Part shown: positions 22,621 through 29,943 of the stretch, piece after piece
Position numbering within the stretch: the first letter of the stretch is position 1
Layout of the letters: every line of letters starts with the position of its first letter
Source of the DNA: an uncultured Methylobacillus sp.
Lineage (GTDB): Bacteria; Pseudomonadota; Gammaproteobacteria; Burkholderiales; Methylophilaceae
NCBI GenBank assembly: GCA_903824575.1
Contig: CAIJXJ010000024.1
Coordinates: 1-35,072, forward strand
DNA length: 35,072 nucleotides
Reading direction: 5' to 3'
The notes under the pieces: model-generated
The model's database searches: none
Told to the model about the DNA's origin: nothing
What the model saw: the letters and a program-made list of their open reading frames with translations, nothing else
Position numbers and translations under genes: made by a program

Positions 22621-23826
22621 TTAAAGCTTCAGTTTACCCAGCGCGTCGTAGACGGGACCCAGTACCGAGAACATGATCATGGCCAGTAGCAGTCCCAGCA
22701 GCACCGTGAGCGCCGGTTCCAGCATTCGCAACATCTTTTCAACCGAGTCCTTGACGTCCCGATCATAAAAATAACTGATGTTGAGCAGTGACTCTTCCAG
22801 GGTGCCGGTAGTCTCGCCCACGCGAATCATGCGAACCAGCAGCGGTGGGAACAAGCCAGCCTGTTGAAAACTGTCGCTCAGGCTGGCCCCGGCGTTGATT
22901 CGCTGGCGGGCATTTTCGAGCGCGTCTGCCACCAGGCGATTTGATGCAATGTCCTGGCAGGTTTTGATGGCATTCAGAATGGGAATGCCGCTCTGGTACA
23001 TCAGGGCGAAATAGCGTGCGATTCGCGCCATGATGATTTTCTGCAGTATTTTTCCGACAATGGGGAAATGCAGTTTGACGTAGTCATAGTGGTAGCTTGC
23101 TTGTGGGCTGTGTTTGATGGCGAAATAAATCACCAGCAGGATGACCAAGGGCAGGGACAGGAATAGCCACCAGTAATGCACAAATGCGTTTGATAATGCG
23201 ATCAGGATGCGGGTTTCCAGTGGCAGTTGCTGCCCAAGATTGCGCAGGAAAGACACCATCTGCGGCACCAAATACCACATTAAAAACGAGAAGGTGCTCA
23301 TGACCACGGTCAATACAAATGCCGGGTAGGCCAGCAGACGCCCTGCCTGAGACATCAGTTCATCCTGCCATTTGAGCGTCGCAGCCAAGTTGTCGAATAC
23401 CTGCGGCAAGCGGCCGCTTTGTTCTCCAGCATGCACCAGGTTGACGAAAACCGGGTTGAAAACATCAGGGTGTGATGCAAGGGCACCGGATAATTGCTTG
23501 CCGCCTTCCATCTCGGAAACCAGTGCAGTGATCACTTCGTGCAGATGCGGATGCATGGTGCTGTCGCGCAGGTCCATCAGAGCATCCAGTAGTGGTACGC
23601 CAGCGCGTGTCAGTTGTTCCAGTTGCAGGCAGAACATGAACAGATCCTGCACGCTGACAGAGCGCCTGCGTAATAGACCTTGATGCCGGGTCGCGAGTTT
23701 GAATCCCACGAGATCGAGGCCCATGTGTTGCAAGCGCAACTCCAGCTCAACCTCGTTGACCGCTTCCATCAGGCCACGAGCCGATTTGCCCATGGGGTCA
23801 ACTGCCTTGTACCGGAATGTGGACAT
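22621..23826 (-). CDS. mshG: Type II secretion/type IV pilus platform protein (GspF/PilC family), MshG-like
   Basis: This encodes a 401-residue polytopic inner-membrane protein of the usual length. It contains two GspF domains (about residues 65-190 and 270-395). FCLQLEQLTRAGVPLLDALMDLRD begins the first and RYFALMYQSGIPILNAIKTC the second, and membrane segments lie near 165-190, 215-240 and 370-392. It forms the rotating or gating base beneath the pilus and works with MshE. Only ten bases separate it from the mshE stop, and four from the next gene. MshG, GspF and PilC are close in sequence; I pick the name by the company of MshL and MshE. Confidence 0.9.
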   Translation of the reverse strand: MSTFRYKAVDPMGKSARGLMEAVNEVELELRLQHMGLDLVGFKLATRHQGLLRRRSVSVQDLFMFCLQLEQLTRAGVPLLDALMDLRDSTMHPHLHEVITALVSEMEGGKQLSGALASHPDVFNPVFVNLVHAGEQSGRLPQVFDNLAATLKWQDELMSQAGRLLAYPAFVLTVVMSTFSFLMWYLVPQMVSFLRNLGQQLPLETRILIALSNAFVHYWWLFLSLPLVILLVIYFAIKHSPQASYHYDYVKLHFPIVGKILQKIIMARIARYFALMYQSGIPILNAIKTCQDIASNRLVADALENARQRINAGASLSDSFQQAGLFPPLLVRMIRVGETTGTLEESLLNISYFYDRDVKDSVEKMLRMLEPALTVLLGLLLAMIMFSVLGPVYDALGKLKL

Positions 23827-23836
23827 GATGAATATT

Positions 23837-25546
23837 CTATGGAACCGGGCGCTGGCTCAAATCGACCACGCGTAATACTTCTGACAGGCTGCTAATCCCT
23901 TCCAGCACCCGATTGATGCCGTCTTGCGCCAGGCTGATAAATCCGTTTCGAACTGCTGCGGCATGCAACAAGTCGATAGGAGCACGGCGCCCGATCAAGG
24001 CATCGAGTTCGCCGTCTATTTGCAATATTTCCAGGATGGCCATGCGCCCTTTATAGCCACTATGGTTGCAGTGTTTGCAGCCCCGCTGCCGGTAAATCGG
24101 CCGGATGACAGTGGTGGGGTCAATGCCAAGTTGGAGGAGCGCATCGGGGTCCGGCACATAGGGCTCCTTGCAGTGGACACAAAGTATGCGAATCAGGCGC
24201 TGGGCAATCACGCCAATCACGTTGCCGGCCATGACCTCCGGAGAAATTCCAATATCCAGCAGGCGCGGGAACGTCCCCAGCGCTGAGTTGGTATGCAAGG
24301 TCGCGAATACCTGGTGTCCGGTCATGGCTGCACGGAATGCCATTTCCGCCGTTTCCCGATCGCGCATTTCGCCCACCAGAATGATGTCGGGATCTTGCCT
24401 CATGATGGAACGAATACCGCTGGCAAAATCCATCCTGGGGACTTCATTGACCGATGTCTGCCGCATCATGGTGACGGGGTACTCCACCGGATCTTCCAGG
24501 GTCATGATATTGACGGCCTCTGTATTGATGGACGACAGCAGCGAATATAGCGTGGTGGTCTTGCCACTGCCGGTAGGACCAGTCACAACCAGAATTCCTT
24601 CCGGTCGGCTCATCATCTGCCGTAGTTGCTGTTGCGTGTCGTCTTGCAGCCCCATGCGTGCCATCGGGATGATAGATTTCTCACGATCAAGCACGCGTAG
24701 CACGATATTTTCGCCATGAATGGTGGGGTGACTGGCCACCCGAAAATCAATCAGGCGGCCGGTCAGGGTCATCTGTAAACGCCCGTCCTGCGCCGCACGT
24801 GTCTCGGCAATATCCATGCCGCTGATTACTTTCAGTCGTACGGAAATGGCAGGCCAATGGCTCTTGTGCAGGCTGCGAACTTGCTGCAACACGCCATCGA
24901 TACGGTAGCGAATGCGCAAGAATGCGTATTCCGGTTCGAAATGAATGTCTGAGGCGCCCCGCTTGACGGCGTCAGTCAGTAGCGCTCCAACCAGACGGAC
25001 GACCGGTTGCGTGTATTCCACCACGGCACCCTGCAAGCTTTTGTAGTCAATTTCGCCGGTTTCAATTTCATGCAGAATGCCATCTACCGAAAGCGCATAG
25101 CCGTAAAATTGATCGATGTATTCTTCCATCTGAGTGTCGCCTGCGAGCACCGGTTTGACTTGAATCTGGCCACCTAGCATGGACTTCAACTGGTCGAGTG
25201 CAACCACGTTGAACATGTCTGCCATCGCCACCACCAGCTCGGAAGAAGTCGCGTCAAAGGTGATCGGCAATAGCCGGTGACGGCGGGCGAATTCTTCTGA
25301 TACCTTCTCCAGCGCTTCGGCATCGGCTATTACGGTCGACAGGTTGACGCTTTCATGTCCGAGCTTGTGTGCCATTAGATCGCATACCATTGCCTCGGTG
25401 ACGAAACCCAGTTGTGCCAGTTGTTTTCCCAGCGGGATGTTGTTTTGTTCCTGCTCCATCAGTGCGATGCGCAGTTGGTCCTGGCTGACTAGGCCTTGTC
25501 GCACCATCAGTTCGCCCAAGCGAAGTTCTTGCTGTTGTTTGGTCAT
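23837..25546 (-). CDS. mshE: Pilus assembly ATPase MshE with c-di-GMP-binding N-terminal domain
   Basis: This encodes a 569-residue hexameric ATPase powering pilus extension. Its N-terminal region (LRLGELMVRQGLV, residues 8-20, then IPLGKQLAQLGFV, 37-49) matches the tandem MshEN motif with the RLGxx and PLGxx units that bind cyclic di-GMP. The ATPase core has Walker A (GPTGSGKTTT, about residue 325), an Asp box, Walker B (IILVGEMRD), and a CxxC...CxxC zinc motif (CVHCKEPY, CKHCNHSGYKG). I take the ATG at 25546, four bases after the upstream stop; an in-frame ATG at 25576 adds ten residues. Confidence 0.92.
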   Translation of the reverse strand: MTKQQQELRLGELMVRQGLVSQDQLRIALMEQEQNNIPLGKQLAQLGFVTEAMVCDLMAHKLGHESVNLSTVIADAEALEKVSEEFARRHRLLPITFDATSSELVVAMADMFNVVALDQLKSMLGGQIQVKPVLAGDTQMEEYIDQFYGYALSVDGILHEIETGEIDYKSLQGAVVEYTQPVVRLVGALLTDAVKRGASDIHFEPEYAFLRIRYRIDGVLQQVRSLHKSHWPAISVRLKVISGMDIAETRAAQDGRLQMTLTGRLIDFRVASHPTIHGENIVLRVLDREKSIIPMARMGLQDDTQQQLRQMMSRPEGILVVTGPTGSGKTTTLYSLLSSINTEAVNIMTLEDPVEYPVTMMRQTSVNEVPRMDFASGIRSIMRQDPDIILVGEMRDRETAEMAFRAAMTGHQVFATLHTNSALGTFPRLLDIGISPEVMAGNVIGVIAQRLIRILCVHCKEPYVPDPDALLQLGIDPTTVIRPIYRQRGCKHCNHSGYKGRMAILEILQIDGELDALIGRRAPIDLLHAAAVRNGFISLAQDGINRVLEGISSLSEVLRVVDLSQRPVP

Positions 25547-25550
25547 GATT

Positions 25551-26723
25551 TTATTTTGACTGCTGTGCCCGTTCATCCTCAGTACCTTCGGCCTGGTGGC
25601 GCAATTGCGCCATGCGAGTGAGGACTTGCTCCCGGTCCATCGTCCCGCCTTGCAAGCTTGTTAATTCCAGTGCCCGCTGGTAATAAGTCAATGCCAATTC
25701 ATTCTTGCCAATTTGATCCAGACTCACGGCAAGGTTGAACGCGTATTCCGGATTTTTGCTTTCCAGATGAAAGGCCTGAAAATAAGCTTGTTGTGCCGAC
25801 GGCCACTGCTCCTGCTCCGCATACAGATGTCCCAATGCCTCATGCAAAAATGCGGCTTCGGGTTGATGTGCAAGCAGAGTCTTAAGGTGGCTTTCGCCAG
25901 ATGCTGGATCATGCTGACTTTCCTGATTCAGCAGCCCAAGCTGTGCCAACATATTCCCCGGGTCCAGTTCAAGTACGCGTAGGTAGTCTGTGGCAGCCTC
26001 CTCTGGTTTTCCCTGGCGCTGTGCCAGCGCAGCCAGTCCCAGCCAGGCATCAAAATTGTGCGGATCTCTCAGCGCCGCTTGATGATAATGCTGTGCTGCA
26101 ACCGTGTATTCGCCCGCTAGGTAGGCCTGGTAGCCGGCCTCGGCATCCTTATTGACGTGGGTCAAAGGTTTTCGATTGGTCGTCACCATGAGTTTGTCGT
26201 CTAGGAGTGGGCGAGCCTTGTGTGTGGTCGTGGCTGGTGTCTGTGATGGCGTCGGCGTTGGAGCGCTTGCGGTGGCTATGCCGGGGACTGATTTTTCTGC
26301 CATGAGAGGCATCGAAACCAGGTTTTTTGGAGTGTTGGCTGGTTCTGGTAATGGCGCGAAAGATGTACTTTCCGGACTCTCCGCTATCAGGTTAGGTTTC
26401 TGCTCGATATTCCAGGTGGAATAGTATCCACCCCACCACAGAATCAGACTCAATGCAGCACTTGCAAGCCACCAGCCCATGCGTGGAACTTTCATTTTCA
26501 TCGGGTCATTGGTGCGAATAATAGTTGATGTCCGCTGTGTTCCAGGCAAGCCATTGCCGAATGGTGGTTTTGCATCAGAGGCAGTTTCGTCAACCTGGCT
26601 TGGCTTGCTGTTTGGAAAATCGGGTGCCAATTCAAGCTTTGGCGGCGCGGTATTATCGTCCCATTCCTTCGCTTCCTGTTGGCCAAGACTTGCCCTCTGC
26701 CCGGTTTTAATCAACTGGTTCAT
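25551..26723 (-). CDS. TPR-repeat inner-membrane protein of the pilus operon (MshN-like)
   Basis: This encodes a 390-residue protein. A cytoplasmic, Pro/Ala-rich N-terminus precedes one membrane segment (about residues 82-101, WWLASAALSLILWWGGYY). A Pro/Thr-rich linker follows, and then TPR units over residues about 195-370 (for example YLAGEYTVAAQHYHQAALRD and AFNLAVSLDQIGKNELAL). That is the layout of MshN, which bridges secretin and platform. I choose the ATG at 26723, inside the last codons of mshL, giving a 17-base overlap; a TTG three codons earlier is possible. Ribosome-binding site is weak, as expected for a coupled gene. Confidence 0.78.
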   Translation of the reverse strand: MNQLIKTGQRASLGQQEAKEWDDNTAPPKLELAPDFPNSKPSQVDETASDAKPPFGNGLPGTQRTSTIIRTNDPMKMKVPRMGWWLASAALSLILWWGGYYSTWNIEQKPNLIAESPESTSFAPLPEPANTPKNLVSMPLMAEKSVPGIATASAPTPTPSQTPATTTHKARPLLDDKLMVTTNRKPLTHVNKDAEAGYQAYLAGEYTVAAQHYHQAALRDPHNFDAWLGLAALAQRQGKPEEAATDYLRVLELDPGNMLAQLGLLNQESQHDPASGESHLKTLLAHQPEAAFLHEALGHLYAEQEQWPSAQQAYFQAFHLESKNPEYAFNLAVSLDQIGKNELALTYYQRALELTSLQGGTMDREQVLTRMAQLRHQAEGTEDERAQQSK

Positions 26724-28530
26724 CTGGCGCAATCTTCTGCAGTTGCTCTGGGAGGTAATCCTTGAACCTGTTCAACGCCTCATTATCAAGGCTGGTATTG
26801 GTGATCACCGTAGGACGCAGAAATATGACCAGTTCGGTTTTCTTTCTAGTGTCGTTTTTGGTCTGAAAGAACTTTCCTATCCACGGTAGTTTTGCCAACC
26901 CAGGTACATTTTTGTCCTGATTTTGCACTTCGTCCTGCATCAGTCCGCCCAGTACAACAGTTTTTCCACTGTCTACCTGCAGTACCGATTCCATTTCACG
27001 TACCTGAATTTCGGGCACAGGATTGCTGACTCCGGCTGCGGCCAGGGCCGGGTTGGGGTCATTTACAAAGTTGATGATGCGTGAAATGGTCGGCCGCACG
27101 CTAAGGGAAACATTGCCGTTTTCATTGATTTGCGGTGTCACACTCAGCACCATTCCTACCGATACATTTTGCGGTACCGTGGTATAGGTGGCGGGTGAAA
27201 TGACGGAGCCTGATGAGCTCAAGGTCGCCGCCGTCACCTCTACCTTGAAGTAGACGGTATTGTCCACCACCTTGAGCAGGGCAGATTGATTGTTCAATGC
27301 CATGATCTTGGGGCTGGAAAGCACTTTCGTATCGCCAAAGGTTTGTAGCCAGCTGATCGAGGCGGCGATATTGCCAATTGGACTGTTGGTGTTGTTGTAG
27401 CCCAGAATGAACGCTGGAGTGCTCAGGACTGATGCCCCGGCACCAACCACATTGGTAGGAAGCAGTAAATTTGAGGTTCCAGTCAGATTCTGCCGTAACG
27501 TGAATCCCGACAGTCCTCCATTGCTGCCAAGTCTGCTCCAATCCACACCAGCCTTGAAGTTGTCACTCAGGGCCACTTCAACGATAGTGGCTTCGATCAG
27601 GACCTGCCGCTGTACCGATGCCATGACGCCATCAATGTAGTGTTGTATGTAATCCTGTTGCCGTGCCGTCGCCATCACGGTAACCGTGCCTGCGAGCGGA
27701 TTGATGATGACATCTTCTGTCACCCCCTTGGCATTGGATTCTTGCGGCCTGAATGCCTCCTGAAACAGTTTTTCAGCGCCGGCGCCCGCCCGGCTTACCG
27801 CTTCCACCTGCCTCAGTCGTTCCTCATGCATCTCTCTTACGGCTTCAGCGCGATTCGAGCGTTCTTCAGCTAGCGCTGCATGCGACTTGGTCGATTTCAG
27901 AATATTCTGAATATTGTTGCTAAGTAGTTCCCAGAAATTGACTCTGGATTTGCTAGTGATGGTTGTTGTCGAGTGGCTGCCCGCCGTTGCACTGCCGGTT
28001 GAACTCCCGCTTGCGGCCTGGGTGGTGCCGGATGAAATTTCCGAGCCGACCCCCAGCATCGAGTTGGTGTCGCGTTCGATGTTGACGTAATTAATTTTGT
28101 AAGTCCGAAGCACGGGCAGGTCCGGTGTAATGGAAAGCACAGTGCCTTCAAATTTGTAAACCAGATCAACCTGCCTGGAGATTCGATTCAAGATTGCCGG
28201 CAGTGTCTGATCTATGCCATTGATAGTTACATTGCCCGTGATGCCGGGATGTATGTCGATATTGATTCGGCTTTCTCTGGCGAGCGCAAACAGAATTTCA
28301 CGTACCGGGACATCGTTCACAACAACGCTGTATGTCTGTTCTTTAACACGGGGTTTGGGAGGAGGCAAATAGGCATTGCCTTTGATCGGCTTGGGGATGT
28401 TGCTTGTGGGGGTGACGGATTTGACGGCTTGTCCGGAGTCGATATGGCCTTGGGATGGGCCAAAAAAAGGCTCATGGGAACAGCCCGCCAGAGCGATCTG
28501 AATAACCCAGAACAGAATGAGCCTGATCAT
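26707..28530 (-). CDS. mshL: Pilus secretin MshL
   Basis: This encodes a 607-residue outer-membrane secretin that forms the pore for the pilus. A lipoprotein signal peptide ends LAGC (Cys17). The STN-type N-domain (YSVVVNDVPVREILFALAR) and ring domains follow, then a long Ser/Thr/Gly-rich insert (GTTQAASGSSTGSATAGSHS). Next come the NINININ-like ring (VIINPLAGTVTVMATARQQDYIQ) and the beta-barrel core, in which VLSSPKIMALNNQSALLKVV and VVLGGLMQDEVQNQDKNVPG are diagnostic. The GFTLRQNLTGTSNLLLPTNV insert precedes the core. It is first in its operon. Confidence 0.93.
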   Translation of the reverse strand: MIRLILFWVIQIALAGCSHEPFFGPSQGHIDSGQAVKSVTPTSNIPKPIKGNAYLPPPKPRVKEQTYSVVVNDVPVREILFALARESRINIDIHPGITGNVTINGIDQTLPAILNRISRQVDLVYKFEGTVLSITPDLPVLRTYKINYVNIERDTNSMLGVGSEISSGTTQAASGSSTGSATAGSHSTTTITSKSRVNFWELLSNNIQNILKSTKSHAALAEERSNRAEAVREMHEERLRQVEAVSRAGAGAEKLFQEAFRPQESNAKGVTEDVIINPLAGTVTVMATARQQDYIQHYIDGVMASVQRQVLIEATIVEVALSDNFKAGVDWSRLGSNGGLSGFTLRQNLTGTSNLLLPTNVVGAGASVLSTPAFILGYNNTNSPIGNIAASISWLQTFGDTKVLSSPKIMALNNQSALLKVVDNTVYFKVEVTAATLSSSGSVISPATYTTVPQNVSVGMVLSVTPQINENGNVSLSVRPTISRIINFVNDPNPALAAAGVSNPVPEIQVREMESVLQVDSGKTVVLGGLMQDEVQNQDKNVPGLAKLPWIGKFFQTKNDTRKKTELVIFLRPTVITNTSLDNEALNRFKDYLPEQLQKIAPDEPVD

Positions 28531-28956
28531 TTCATTGACACTCGAAAATTACCAGCGCCAAGTCAATATTGATGACTTTGAATTCACTTTATCCCATAAA
28601 TCTGTCCTGATTGCAACTGATTCGTGCAAGTATTCTCATCCAATCAGCCGTTGAGCCGTTTGCCACCCGACGCGCCAGGCGCAGGAGAGAATTTATTGCC
28701 GAATTCTGAATGACAAACTCCCTGGAGGAATCAGCCATTAAGGCACGGACAAGCCGGGAATAAATTTGTGCCAGTGCAATCAGGGTTGCATGTGGCCGCA
28801 AAATAATCCCATTGAAATACCAAGCTATTAATGGTGACTGGCGCTGTAACATGAGCTGGCAACATGCTGGACAACGCGTTACGGTGGGGGCGGTGTTTAA
28901 GCTGCATGAAAATGGCGAATGGGCAATCATCGCAACGGTATTCGAGGAATGAACAA
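28531..28956. other. Intergenic stretch between mshL and the HTH gene
   Basis: Apart from the candidate mshL promoter, no supported gene is seen. A short plus-strand frame at 28851-28952 encodes 34 residues (with RVTVGAVFKLHENGEWAIIA) and ends four bases before the HTH gene's ATG. It could be a small upstream peptide or the end of a degraded gene. A 190-codon minus-strand frame in this stretch overlaps the HTH gene and has irregular composition. Confidence 0.4.
28588..28616 (-). promoter_or_regulatory. Candidate promoter of the MSHA-like operon
   Basis: On the minus strand TTGCAA (28611-28616) is followed 17 bases later by GATAAA (28588-28593). This would start transcription near 28581, about 50 bases before the mshL ATG. 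The match is partial (four of six at each box) and it is the best I could find there. Confidence 0.35.
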
Positions 28957-29400
28957 ATGCTGAAATATGATGACTGCGGATTGAAAAATATTTGGCTGAA
29001 AAATGGTTACCAATATAAGGAAATCGAAGGGCATGGCAAATGCCTGGAGATAACGGACATTGCGGGGTTGCATCGTTCCATTGCTCACCAGTTGGTATAT
29101 TATCGTCAGCGATTATCTGGCCCTGAAATTCGATTTCTTCGGGTAGAGATGGGCTTGTCACAAAAGCGTCTTGCTGATTGCATGGGTGTTGATGAACAGA
29201 CTATTTCATTATGGGAGAGAAGCAGACGCCGTCCAGCGGTAGCTGCCGAAAGTGTATTGCGCCTGCTTTATCTGGAACATGCTGATGGTAAAACCAAGGT
29301 GGCAAAAATGATAGCTCAATGGAATGACATAGATCGCATGGAAGAAGAAACCGAGCAAGTATTTCAAGAAACTGATGGTGGGTGGCGGATGGCCGCTTGA
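28957..29400 (+). CDS. XRE-family helix-turn-helix regulator (MqsA-like C-terminal domain)
   Basis: This encodes a 147-residue protein from the ATG at 28957, chosen because the frame upstream of it reads as unrelated sequence. The N-terminal part (MLKYDDCGLKNIWLKNGYQY) and an LHRSIAHQLVYYRQRLSGPE linker precede an XRE helix-turn-helix: FLRVEMGLSQKRLADCMGVD, then EQTISLWERSRRRP. This order matches the C-terminal half of MqsA/HigA-type antitoxins, but the four zinc-binding cysteines of MqsA are absent. No toxin gene is next to it, so it could be a lone transcription factor. The GAGG site lies about ten bases upstream of the start. Confidence 0.75.
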   Translation: MLKYDDCGLKNIWLKNGYQYKEIEGHGKCLEITDIAGLHRSIAHQLVYYRQRLSGPEIRFLRVEMGLSQKRLADCMGVDEQTISLWERSRRRPAVAAESVLRLLYLEHADGKTKVAKMIAQWNDIDRMEEETEQVFQETDGGWRMAA

Positions 29401-29472
29401 GGTAACGAAAATATTTTGGATTTCAACCGCCAGCGTCAAGTCGCCAGCTTACACTACACGCTAAAACAAAAA

Positions 29473-29492
29473 AGCCCACCATTCGGCGGGCT
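29473..29492 (-). terminator. Intrinsic terminator, functional in the minus direction
   Basis: AGCCCGCC and GGTGGGCT pair through eight bases with one G-T wobble around a GAAT loop, followed on the minus strand by seven T. On the plus strand there is no T-run, so it does not obviously serve the HTH gene. It lies four bases after the stop of the 29496-29774 frame. Confidence 0.6.
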
Positions 29493-29837
29493 AACTTATT
29501 GAATTGATGGGGTGCCCGAGACGATGAGAATGGGCACTGGAAGGAAAATATCACTCTTCCTTGAGTAACTGCTAATGTCAACTTCCTCGATGGGCTGAAA
29601 TCGGCCTATTCTGTTGAAAAACTCCTTTTTCTGGTACCACTGAAATCTTGCCAGAAGTCGTTGCCGCCCAAGAATGCTGGCAAGCCCTATTGCTGGAGGA
29701 GAATCAAGCGCCCTAAAACGAACGATCAGGCCTTGCATGATCACGGGTACTTCTTTCAAGAAAAAACCTGCCAAATCGCTTCAAATTTTTCTGAGATGCC
29801 TGAAAAATGAGTTTTTCAACACAATAGGCCAACAGCA

Positions 29838-29885
29838 GAAGTTCAAGGCTAGGAATTCCCCGCCACAAAGAAGCCGTTGGTGATG
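29838..29885. repeat. Diverged direct repeat, left of the SNF2 gene
   Basis: This block aligns with 34195-34243 in the same orientation. The shared core is GAA-TT-AAGGCTA-GAATT-CC, with further matches (AAAG, CGTT, GATG) after it. Identity is clear but imperfect. Together the two copies bracket the SNF2-family gene. Confidence 0.45.
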
Positions 29886-29943
29886 GGCAGTTCAGCAGAC
29901 ATTGCGGTCTTTCATAATGTCTTTCTTTAGTCCAATTAGTTCC

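Larger units (their letters stand above)
29401..29943. other. Intergenic stretch with an uncertain minus-strand frame
   Basis: No gene is certain. A minus-strand frame (29496-29774, 92 codons) ends a few bases before a terminator that faces the same way. Its sequence (MQGLIVRFRALDSPPAIGLA, and FNRIGRFQPIEEVDISS) is plausible but unrecognised. I hold it at about one in four as a real gene or gene remnant. The left copy of a diverged direct repeat lies at 29838-29885. Confidence 0.35.

Noticed and set aside
28589-29161. 190-codon minus-strand frame
   Set aside because: It overlaps the HTH gene, has no recognisable domain and covers the candidate mshL promoter.
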